Positions 18,126 through 24,973 of a DNA stretch of 64,000 nt are shown here, one piece after another. Each line of letters begins with the position of its first letter. The stretch's first letter is position 1. Source of the stretch: Planococcus soli. GTDB lineage: Bacteria > Bacillota > Bacilli > Bacillales_A > Planococcaceae. The stretch lies in the NCBI RefSeq assembly GCF_016881065.1, contig NZ_WXYN01000008.1, positions 7,381 to 71,380 of the forward strand, read 5' to 3'. The translations under genes were made by a program, and so were the position numbers. Under the pieces are notes generated by a model that saw only the letters and a list, made by a program, of their open reading frames with translations, searched no databases and had not been told where the DNA came from.

Positions 18126-18236
18126 ATGAAGGAAAAAGGGAATATGCTATTATATGATCTTGATTTTCACAGGAGTGCTTTATCCCGTAAATCAAGTTTT
18201 TGCTTGTTAGAAATCAGGCAATGGGATGCGATATAG
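18126..18236 (+). CDS. 36-aa leader ORF upstream of the ART gene
   Basis: A possible small protein (MKEKGNMLLYDLDFHRSALS...) with a good site (AAGGGGGAGAG) before its ATG. Its stop codon ends 3 nt before the ATG of the ART-like gene, which itself has only weak ribosome binding. This suggests translational coupling that keeps toxin synthesis low. Whether the peptide has its own function is unknown. Confidence 0.4.
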   Translation: MKEKGNMLLYDLDFHRSALSRKSSFCLLEIRQWDAI

Positions 18237-18239
18237 AAA

Positions 18240-18803
18240 ATGAAAAAAGTAATCACTGCGTATCACGGTAGCGAAGAATTTATTCGGAATTTATTAAGTG
18301 GAGAGAAGTTAAAAAGGAAAAGTTTTGATCCTTTAGCTCTACCTGGTGATCTCGGTACAGGAACATATTTCTTTATAGATAACCCAATGCTGGCTTATGA
18401 TTTCGTTGATAAGTTCGAGAGAGGGCGTCGAATAAATGTAATTGAATGTGTAATTGAGGTTGAGGAAGATGAAATATTAGACTTTAATCAAGATGAAGCA
18501 TCTGATATGTTTTTCCAATTACGAGAGCAAGCTATAGAGCATGCCAAAAAGAAGTTTCCCAATTTAAAAGGTAATAGAGATTCTATCGATGGAATCATAA
18601 TCGACCTACTTGTTAAATCAATTTTGGAAATGGATAAAAAAGTTATAAAAATGGTTGTAAAAGACACATATACGCCAACACTGAATTACTCATATATGAA
18701 AGGGAAGAGACACTTCTTTGGTTCTAATTTTGCTAATGGAACTGAATTATGTCTTCGCGATGTAAATTTAGTGAAGAAGGGAGTGCATTTTAATGGGATA
18801 TAA
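18240..18803 (+). CDS. ADP-ribosyltransferase-like toxin (CmdT-like)
   Basis: A 187-aa protein whose N terminus has the ART-fold signature AYHGS ... LLSGEKL ... GDLGTGTYFF ... AYDFVDKF: a His-Gly motif that grips NAD, then the GxGxYF strand and following helix, as in DUF3990/PARP-like enzymes. The third, C-terminal catalytic position is not certain from sequence alone. It overlaps the next gene by 11 nt, and a SecB-like gene completes the operon. CmdTAC systems combine an mRNA ADP-ribosyltransferase, an antitoxin and a SecB-like chaperone, and this arrangement matches in order and overlap. Function as an anti-phage toxin is inferred. Confidence 0.65.
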   Translation: MKKVITAYHGSEEFIRNLLSGEKLKRKSFDPLALPGDLGTGTYFFIDNPMLAYDFVDKFERGRRINVIECVIEVEEDEILDFNQDEASDMFFQLREQAIEHAKKKFPNLKGNRDSIDGIIIDLLVKSILEMDKKVIKMVVKDTYTPTLNYSYMKGKRHFFGSNFANGTELCLRDVNLVKKGVHFNGI

Positions 18804-19146
18804 ATTTAAAGGTACTGCTGTTGATTATTTCAGTACTTTAACGGACGATATGATCAAAGAGGTTTTCGAAAATCATGGTTTTGATACAGGAGTAAATGAA
18901 CTTCCATCAATTAAAAAGAATGAGGCTGTATTAGTGGAAGTAAAAAGTTCTAAATCAACAGATTTTGAGTTTCAAAAGACTTCTAAAGTTCAAAGTCTCT
19001 CTGCCTATAGACAAATAAAAGAAAAAACCCATACTAAAGAAGTTAATTTCATACAATATAACTATCATGAAGAGTACGCAATACATTTGAATCTTTTTGA
19101 AGAACTAAAAATTGAAGAAGAAAAGGAACTTGGTGTAGGTATATGA
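18793..19146 (+). CDS. Putative antitoxin of the TAC operon (CmdA-like)
   Basis: A 117-aa protein of no recognised family. It overlaps the ART gene by 11 nt and the chaperone gene by 4 nt, and has a much stronger ribosome binding site (GAAGAAGGGAG) than the ART gene, as is usual for antitoxins. Residues from about 90 to 117 (NYHEEYAIHLNLFEELKIEEEKELGVGI) are hydrophobic-acidic and could be the chaperone-addiction tail by which SecB-like partners stabilise such antitoxins. The role rests on operon position. Confidence 0.55.
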   Translation: MGYKFKGTAVDYFSTLTDDMIKEVFENHGFDTGVNELPSIKKNEAVLVEVKSSKSTDFEFQKTSKVQSLSAYRQIKEKTHTKEVNFIQYNYHEEYAIHLNLFEELKIEEEKELGVGI

Positions 19147-19565
19147 TAGAAGAGTTGATCGATTTTATTGATATAAAAATAGTCGATACAGATTTCGAAG
19201 TGAATACAGACTTTGAGGGGGAAGATATTCATTACCAAGTGAACTTCCAACCTGCTTTCTATATAAACAAAGAAAATAAAACAGATGGAATAGTTAGAGT
19301 TGTAACTACTGTATTTGATGAAGATTTTAAAGAGAAAAATCAGCCATTTTATTTAGAGATGACTGTTCAAGGACACTTCAATTCAGAGAAAACAGGGAAA
19401 GAATTGTCTGAATTCTATATGAATTGTCTGAATATCACCATCCCTTATATCAGAAGTTATGTAACGACGTTCACTTCCTTAGCAGGAATAAATCCAGTGA
19501 CTTTTCCGCCAATTAATATTTATGATCTTATTGAAAAAATAAGTTCTGAGGAAGATGAGGAATAA
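19143..19565 (+). CDS. SecB-like chaperone of the TAC operon (CmdC-like)
   Basis: A 140-aa protein with SecB-fold hallmarks: beta strands around IHYQVNFQPAFYIN, a long strand YLEMTVQGHF, then NCLNITIPYIRSYVTTFTSLAGINPVTFPPINIYDLIE, which parallels the conserved PYAR...PP..L.P.NF..L end of SecB. Gram-positive bacteria generally lack housekeeping SecB, so a solitary SecB-like protein behind a toxin-antitoxin pair points to a dedicated toxin-antitoxin-chaperone system. ATGA overlap couples it to the antitoxin gene. It is the last gene before attR. Confidence 0.72.
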   Translation: MIEELIDFIDIKIVDTDFEVNTDFEGEDIHYQVNFQPAFYINKENKTDGIVRVVTTVFDEDFKEKNQPFYLEMTVQGHFNSEKTGKELSEFYMNCLNITIPYIRSYVTTFTSLAGINPVTFPPINIYDLIEKISSEEDEE

Positions 19566-19589
19566 ATATCATTGTCTTTTATGTATGGC

Positions 19590-19612
19590 TGGGCAACAAT
19601 CCGGCAACAATG
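19590..19612 (+). repeat. 23-bp direct repeat, probable integrase arm site (right)
   Basis: An exact copy of 3051-3073 with the internal double GGCAACAAT. It lies about 100 bp inside the right core, against 55 bp for the left copy, so the arms would be asymmetrically placed in the excised attP. Between it and the core are several CTATAG/TTCTATA motifs that may be further arm or Xis sites. Confidence 0.65.
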
Positions 19613-19711
19613 AAATGATTTCCTATAGTTTTCTATACAACGTGAAAATGAAAACCTTCTATATAATAGGGTTTTCACTACCCTATAGAAAGCTATATCT
19701 ACCACTCTTCA

Positions 19712-19728
19712 ATGGGCGGCATGATGTA
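19712..19728 (+). repeat. att core copy 2 (attR of satellite, left end of next island)
   Basis: ATGGGCGGCATGATGTA followed by A, identical to the end of groEL. It is the right junction of the satellite and also the left boundary of the fructan block. Confidence 0.88.
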
Positions 19729-19755
19729 AGCTCAATTAAATAATATTAATAATAT

Positions 19756-19786
19756 GGGGTTTGCCTAATGGCAGACCTCGTTTTTT
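19756..19786 (+). terminator. Terminator right of att core 2
   Basis: GGGGTTTGCC - TAAT - GGCAGACCTC (two G-U pairs) followed by six Ts. Each of the three att cores is followed by a terminator, consistent with past use as a groEL terminator. The rest of 19787-20250 is AT-rich and shows nothing else clear. Confidence 0.8.
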
Positions 19787-20263
19787 AAATGAAAAAGTAA
19801 CAGAAAGGCAACATTTATATATAAGAAGATAGTTTTGTAAATATATCTTCATTTATTTAAATGAAATTATCCTTCGATTTAAGTGTAAGCCGAAAGTTAG
19901 TTGTATTTAAGGAATAATTCTAATTATAAAAAGTTGCATCGTTACATTTCTTTAGATATTATGTTTAAAGAAATATTTTTATGGCTATTATTACATGTTA
20001 TCGTGTAAGTATTTCAACCTATCATTGTTTTGTGAGATTTGAATAAGAAGGTAAGGTCTATTTAAGGAGTGCTTATCAAAAGATATAAAAATGATGAAAT
20101 GAATGCGTTCACATGAATAGTGAGCAAAACTTATTCTTGCAATACCACTTGAATCGCAAAATATTTTTTCCAAGTATTATAGCACCGGGATGGGCTTATC
20201 TAATTTATTTCAAATAGGTTAATAAAAGCTGAATTAGCAAAGAGATAGTAAAGGTGATGAATA

Positions 20264-21247
20264 GTGAAAAATACAAACGAAAATGTAAATCAAAAAGTAA
20301 AATTAGATGATGTTGCTAACGAAGCTGGTGTTTCGAAGACAACTGTCTCAAGAGTGCTGAATAATCGGGGGTACATAAGCGAAAAGACAAGAAAGAAAGT
20401 ACATGAAGCCATGGAATTGTTAAATTATCATCCAAATGAAATAGCTAGGTCACTCTTTATTAATAAGACCTTTATCATTGGCCTTATTTTTCCAACTACA
20501 AATAATCCCTTTTATGGACAACTGATTTTCCATTTAGAGAATATCAGTGAAGCCTTAGGCTACAAAGTATTATTATGCAACAGTGAAGGTCGTGAAGATA
20601 AAGAGAAGAGTTACCTGGAAATGCTGCAAAGACACCAAGTGGATGGAATTATAGCAGGATCTCACAACAGAGGGATTCTAGAATATGACAACCCGCAACT
20701 CCCATTGGTTGGTATTGATCGATATTTATCTGAAAATACTCCGGTTGTCTCCAGTGATAATTATGATGGCGGGAAAAAGGCTACTCAATTATTAATTGAT
20801 AAAGGTTGTAAAAAGATTATTCATATTAACGGTTCTCCTTCTTTGGAAACCCCTGCAAATTTAAGAAGAGAAGCTTACGAAGACGTAATGAAAGAAAATC
20901 AATGTTATCCCCAGAGTTATGTAATAGGTGAAAATGTTATAGAAACTATTTTTAATGAGAACCCAAATATTGATGGTATTTTTGCAAGTGATGACCTTAT
21001 AGCGTCAAGTGTGATGAAAGAAGCAAAAAGAAGGAACATAAATATACCTGCTGATTTGAAAGTGATCGGCTATGATGGCTCAGAAATAACCAGAATGCTG
21101 TTGCCGGAACTAAGTACGATTCAGCAGCCAGTAAAGGAAATTGCAGATTTAGCAGTTCAACTATTACTGAAACAAATTAATGGTGAGACGGAATCGAAAA
21201 TTGAATGGAAGCTACCAGTAAAGTTAATCGAAAGTGAAACAACATAA
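20264..21247 (+). CDS. LacI-family repressor of the fructan locus
   Basis: A 327-aa LacI/GalR regulator: N-terminal HTH (KLDDVANEAGVSKTTVSRVLNN), hinge helix (PNEIARSL) and a periplasmic-binding-protein-like effector domain (IIGLIFPTTNNPFYGQL onward). GTG start at 20264 with AAGGTGAT upstream. It is followed by two perfect palindromes (21287 and 21344) with the CG centre typical of LacI operators, so it probably represses the transporter and hydrolase genes and responds to a sugar such as sucrose or a fructo-oligosaccharide. The effector is inferred from the neighbours. Confidence 0.93.
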   Translation: MKNTNENVNQKVKLDDVANEAGVSKTTVSRVLNNRGYISEKTRKKVHEAMELLNYHPNEIARSLFINKTFIIGLIFPTTNNPFYGQLIFHLENISEALGYKVLLCNSEGREDKEKSYLEMLQRHQVDGIIAGSHNRGILEYDNPQLPLVGIDRYLSENTPVVSSDNYDGGKKATQLLIDKGCKKIIHINGSPSLETPANLRREAYEDVMKENQCYPQSYVIGENVIETIFNENPNIDGIFASDDLIASSVMKEAKRRNINIPADLKVIGYDGSEITRMLLPELSTIQQPVKEIADLAVQLLLKQINGETESKIEWKLPVKLIESETT

Positions 21248-21286
21248 AAAGCATGATTAGTCAATATTTTAAATTTTTTGTTTTTT

Positions 21287-21306
21287 CATGTCAACCGGTT
21301 GACATG
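21287..21306 (+). promoter_or_regulatory. LacI-type operator 1
   Basis: CATGTCAACCGGTTGACATG, a perfect 20-bp palindrome. It contains the -35 hexamer of the promoter of the sugar operon, so bound repressor would block RNA polymerase. Confidence 0.92.
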
Positions 21307-21327
21307 AAAAGGGGAGTTAACTATAAT
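21299..21327 (+). promoter_or_regulatory. Promoter of the fructan operon
   Basis: TTGACA (21299-21304), exactly 17 bp, then TATAAT (21322-21327): a consensus sigma-A promoter. The -35 is within operator 1, and operator 2 covers the early transcribed region. Confidence 0.9.
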
Positions 21328-21343
21328 CAGATTTATAAGACAA

Positions 21344-21363
21344 CATGTCAACCGGTTGACATG
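21344..21363 (+). promoter_or_regulatory. LacI-type operator 2
   Basis: A second identical CATGTCAACCGGTTGACATG, extending to a 24-bp palindrome with its flanks. Its centre is 57 bp from that of operator 1, close to 5.5 helical turns, and lies about 15-20 bp after the likely transcription start. Confidence 0.92.
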
Positions 21364-21399
21364 TTTAAAAAAATAGACGTTTTGTATCTTTACACTCTT

Positions 21400-21414
21400 A
21401 TGAAAGCGTTAACG
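21400..21414 (+). promoter_or_regulatory. cre site (CcpA) downstream of the promoter
   Basis: ATGAAAGCGTTAACG agrees well with the catabolite responsive element consensus. Downstream of the promoter, it would act as a CcpA roadblock in glucose. Confidence 0.7.
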
Positions 21415-21479
21415 TAGTAGTGGTTAATGGAATCATAGAATGCGTTTTATTAATGGAGCCTAAGGAGGGGGAGGATATC

Positions 21480-22427
21480 ATGGCTAGAATAGCATCAGAG
21501 AAAACCATTCAAGCAACAAAAAATAAAGAGAGCCGTAAAAACTACATTAAAAAAAATTTCGTCTTGTATTTGTTTTTAGTACCAGCTGTTGTCTTAGTAT
21601 TTATATTTAATTACATACCAATGTATGGGGTTACAATTGCATTTAAAGATTTCAGTCCTATTAAAGGGATTATGGGAAGTGAATGGATTGGTTTCGATCA
21701 TTTCATTAATTTTTTGCAATCTCCCAACTTTCAGCAAATATTCATGAATACGATAAAATTAAGTGCCTTCGAACTTCTTATCGGGTTTCCAATTCCTATT
21801 ATTTTGGCGCTGATGTTAAATCAGCTGAGAAGGGCTAAAGTTAAAAAAAATGTTCAATTAATTATTTATGCGCCGTATTTTCTTTCAACAGTAGTCATAT
21901 CGGGGATGCTCTTTATCTTTTTATCACCAGCAGGACCGATTAATGAATTTTTGACTTTATTTATGGATGAGCCCGTTGCCTTTATGACAGATCCGGCTTA
22001 TTTCAGAAGTGTATTCATTGCATCCAGTGTCTGGCAGGTTGCAGGTTTTTCATCAATTATCTATGTTGCTGCACTTTCGAATGTTGATCCGCAGCTTCAT
22101 GATGCTGCAACAATTGATGGTGCTTCACTTTTACAAAGAATCATTCATATTGATCTTCAAGTTCTTAAACCGACTATAGCCGTCCTATTTATTTTGGCAA
22201 TTGGAGGAATTATGGGAGTTGGTTTTGAAAAAGCGTATTTACTTCAAACTGACATGAACTTGCCTGCTTCAGAGATTATTGATACCTATGTATACAAAAG
22301 AGGACTTCAGGCAGGAGATTGGTCATTTGGAGCTGCTGTAGGATTGTTTAATTCTGTTATTAGTTTGCTTCTACTGGTAATTGCTAATACTGTTGTCAAA
22401 AAGTTAAATGGTGAAACACTTTACTAG
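21480..22427 (+). CDS. ABC sugar permease, LplB-type
   Basis: A 315-aa inner-membrane permease with six hydrophobic segments and the MalF/LplB-type EAA-like loop (DPQLHDAATIDGASLLQRIIHIDLQVLKP). The start ATG at 21480 follows AAGGAGGGGGAGG. It forms a heterodimer with the next gene. No ATPase gene is in the locus; LplB/YtcP-type importers generally share a general ATPase (MsmX-like) encoded elsewhere. Confidence 0.93.
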   Translation: MARIASEKTIQATKNKESRKNYIKKNFVLYLFLVPAVVLVFIFNYIPMYGVTIAFKDFSPIKGIMGSEWIGFDHFINFLQSPNFQQIFMNTIKLSAFELLIGFPIPIILALMLNQLRRAKVKKNVQLIIYAPYFLSTVVISGMLFIFLSPAGPINEFLTLFMDEPVAFMTDPAYFRSVFIASSVWQVAGFSSIIYVAALSNVDPQLHDAATIDGASLLQRIIHIDLQVLKPTIAVLFILAIGGIMGVGFEKAYLLQTDMNLPASEIIDTYVYKRGLQAGDWSFGAAVGLFNSVISLLLLVIANTVVKKLNGETLY

Positions 22428-22442
22428 AAAGGAGCACAATCA

Positions 22443-23339
22443 ATGAAATCTAAAATTGACCTTGTAAATAATTCGAAAACAGATAGAATGCTCCTCTTAA
22501 TTAACAAAATCATTTTAATTTTAATTGTGCTCATTATTACTGCTCCACTTTTGTATGTTTTGTTTGGCTCCTTTCTGAGTCCGAATGTCTTGCTGACAAA
22601 AGGTATATCACTTAATCCTGATGACTGGACGCTTGATGGTTATATAAGAATATTCGAGGATGGTTCTATCGTTAGAGGCTTTCTTAACTCTATTATGTAC
22701 GCAGGAGGATTCTCTATAGTCTCTGTTTTGTTTTCCATCCTTGCTGGGTACGCTTTATCCGTTGACAATTTAGCTGGAAAAAAGTTATTTATGCTTTTCT
22801 TTATTGTAACCATGTTTTTCAATGGCGGGATGATCCCTACATATTTACTGATTAAAGAGTTGGGTATGATCAATACACCGTGGGCAATCATACTACCAGG
22901 GGCAGTCAGTGTGTGGAATATAATACTTTCCAGAACATATTTTAAAGGATTGCCAAATGAACTGAAGGAAGCAGCAAGAATTGATGGTGCTTCAGATCTC
23001 AAAATATTTTTGAAGATTATCTTGCCGCTGTCCAAACCGATTATTTTTGTACTGGCTTTATATGCTTTTATAGGCCAGTGGAATTCTTATTTCAACGCAA
23101 TGATTTATCTCGAAGATCAATCACTCTATCCATTACAGCTGGTATTGCGTGAAATTCTTATCCAGAACGAAGTGCAGCCTGGCATGATTGCAGATCAGCT
23201 TGCAAGAGCTGAGATTCAAAAAATTGCAGAAATGATAAAGTATTCTTCTATTGTAGTTTCAAGTTTACCATTATTGATTATGTATCCTTTTTTCCAAAAG
23301 TATTTCGAAAAAGGTGTAATGGTAGGCTCATTAAAATAA
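22443..23339 (+). CDS. ABC sugar permease, YtcP-type
   Basis: A 298-aa permease, partner of the preceding one, with about six membrane segments and an EAA motif (NELKEAARIDGASDLKIFLKIILPLSKP). AAAGGAGC lies before the ATG, 15 nt after the previous stop. The pair LplB/YtcP imports oligosaccharides in Firmicutes. Confidence 0.93.
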   Translation: MKSKIDLVNNSKTDRMLLLINKIILILIVLIITAPLLYVLFGSFLSPNVLLTKGISLNPDDWTLDGYIRIFEDGSIVRGFLNSIMYAGGFSIVSVLFSILAGYALSVDNLAGKKLFMLFFIVTMFFNGGMIPTYLLIKELGMINTPWAIILPGAVSVWNIILSRTYFKGLPNELKEAARIDGASDLKIFLKIILPLSKPIIFVLALYAFIGQWNSYFNAMIYLEDQSLYPLQLVLREILIQNEVQPGMIADQLARAEIQKIAEMIKYSSIVVSSLPLLIMYPFFQKYFEKGVMVGSLK

Positions 23340-23357
23340 AGAAAGTGGGGAATTATT

Positions 23358-24959
23358 ATGAAAAAGGTTTTGAAAGCAGCTTCATTGCTGCTGATTATCG
23401 GAACAGTAATTTCGGGATGTAGCGGCAATGATAAGAATACTTGGTCAGAGGATTATGGACTTTCTGACATTGCATTTCCTTTAGAAGAAAAAGTGACACT
23501 GAAGGTTATGACACAAAGCTCGCCTCTAGCACCTGAAGATCCAAATGAAAAGTTGATTAATCAGCGATCGGAAGAGAATACAAATGTTCAAATTGAATGG
23601 AGAAACTTTACAGGTGAAACATTTGCTGAGAAAAGGAATCTGGCAATGACTAGTGGGGATATGCCAGATGCAATTAGCAATGCTGGTTATAGTGATTATG
23701 AATTATTAAATTTGGCAGACGATGGTGCTATTATTCCACTGAACGAATTAATAGAAAATCACATGCCTAATCTGCAAGCAGTTCTGGAAAAAGCTCCAGA
23801 GTATAAAGAGATGATGACTGCACCGGACGGAAATATCTATGCATTCCCTTGGATAGAGGAACTGGGACAAGGAAAAGAAAGTATTCACTCAGTAGATAAT
23901 TTCCCATGGATAAACGTAACATGGCTGGATGAATTGGGACTGGAAATGCCTAAAACAACTCAGGAATTAAAAGAAGTGCTAATCGCCTTCAAAGAGAATG
24001 ATCTTGCTGGTGACGGACAAACAATTCCTATGTCATTTATTATAAATGACGGAGGACAGGACCCAGGATTCTTATTCGGTTCGTTTGGTCTGGGTGATAA
24101 TTGGGATCACACCGTTGTAACTAATGATGGAGAAGTTAAATTGACATCCAGCGATGAAGGATACAAAGAAGCTATCAACTTCATGAATGAACTGCATAAG
24201 GAAGAATTAATTGATATCGAAGCCTTTGAACAGGACTGGTCTACTTATGTAGCTAAAGGCCAAGAAGGACGCTACGGCATGTATTTTACCTGGGATAAAG
24301 CAAACATTTCAGGATCGAATGACGATTATGCGCTTATGCCGCCTTTAGAAGGTCCGGATGGACAAAAAAATGTTGCCAGAACAAATGGGATGGGTTTTGA
24401 TCGTTCGAAAATGGTTGTTACAGGTGCCAACCAAAATCTTGAATTAACGGCAAAATGGGTTGATGAATTCTATGACCCTCATCAGTCTGTGCAAAACAAC
24501 TGGGGTACTTATGGAGATGAAGATATGCAGAATATCTTTGAACTTGATAAAGAGCAAAATATGTTAAAACATCTCGGTCTAGAAGGAACTGCACCTGTTG
24601 AATTAAGAGAGAGAACTTCCGTTGGAGGACCATTGGCAATACTGGACAGTTATTATGGGGAAATCACGACAAAGCCAGATGATGCTGCCGAGAGATTGGA
24701 TTTAATGAAAGAAGTCATGGTTCCGCATATGAAAGCGGAAAATATATATCCGAAAGTATTTTTCAGTTTAGAAGAATTAGAGCGTCTTTCTACAATAGAA
24801 GCAGATTTATTGCCATATATTCAGCGGAAAAAAGCCGAATGGATTGGAAAGGGAACTGTAGAGGAAGAATGGGACCAATACCTGGAGGAGCTGGATCGTC
24901 TTGGTTTACAGGAATGGTTGGAAATTAAACAAAAAGGTTATGACCGTACTGCTAAGTAA
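23358..24959 (+). CDS. Sugar-binding lipoprotein, LplA-type
   Basis: A 533-aa extracellular solute-binding protein with a lipoprotein signal (KAASLLLIIGTVISGCSG; lipobox ISGC, Cys about residue 21). The large size and sequence pattern fit LplA-type binding proteins, which capture long or branched oligosaccharides. It delivers to the two permeases upstream; the ligand is likely a fructan or sucrose-related saccharide, given the GH32 enzyme downstream. Confidence 0.92.
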   Translation: MKKVLKAASLLLIIGTVISGCSGNDKNTWSEDYGLSDIAFPLEEKVTLKVMTQSSPLAPEDPNEKLINQRSEENTNVQIEWRNFTGETFAEKRNLAMTSGDMPDAISNAGYSDYELLNLADDGAIIPLNELIENHMPNLQAVLEKAPEYKEMMTAPDGNIYAFPWIEELGQGKESIHSVDNFPWINVTWLDELGLEMPKTTQELKEVLIAFKENDLAGDGQTIPMSFIINDGGQDPGFLFGSFGLGDNWDHTVVTNDGEVKLTSSDEGYKEAINFMNELHKEELIDIEAFEQDWSTYVAKGQEGRYGMYFTWDKANISGSNDDYALMPPLEGPDGQKNVARTNGMGFDRSKMVVTGANQNLELTAKWVDEFYDPHQSVQNNWGTYGDEDMQNIFELDKEQNMLKHLGLEGTAPVELRERTSVGGPLAILDSYYGEITTKPDDAAERLDLMKEVMVPHMKAENIYPKVFFSLEELERLSTIEADLLPYIQRKKAEWIGKGTVEEEWDQYLEELDRLGLQEWLEIKQKGYDRTAK

Positions 24960-24973
24960 TGGAGGAGAACTAA

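Larger units (their letters stand above)
3000..19728. mobile_element. PICI-like phage satellite integrated at groEL
   Basis: A 16.7-kb element bounded by 17-bp core repeats. The order is integrase and repressor (leftward), Cro-like and Xis-like genes, AEP primase/Rep, small recombinase, iteron-rich region, late-type activator, small terminase, tail chaperone-like gene, Com-like protein, tape measure, DUF771-like gene and a toxin-antitoxin-chaperone cargo. Divergent regulator, Rep plus origin, then terS without capsid genes is the organisation of phage-inducible chromosomal islands, and the size fits. Known PICIs do not normally carry a tape measure gene. The alternative is a prophage that lost its head, baseplate and lysis genes by deletion. 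Confidence 0.75.

Noticed and set aside
19555-19743. 62-aa frame crossing attR
   Set aside because: Starts inside the SecB-like gene end, spans the arm repeat and core, and has no ribosome site. The apparent similarity of its end to groEL is only the att core.
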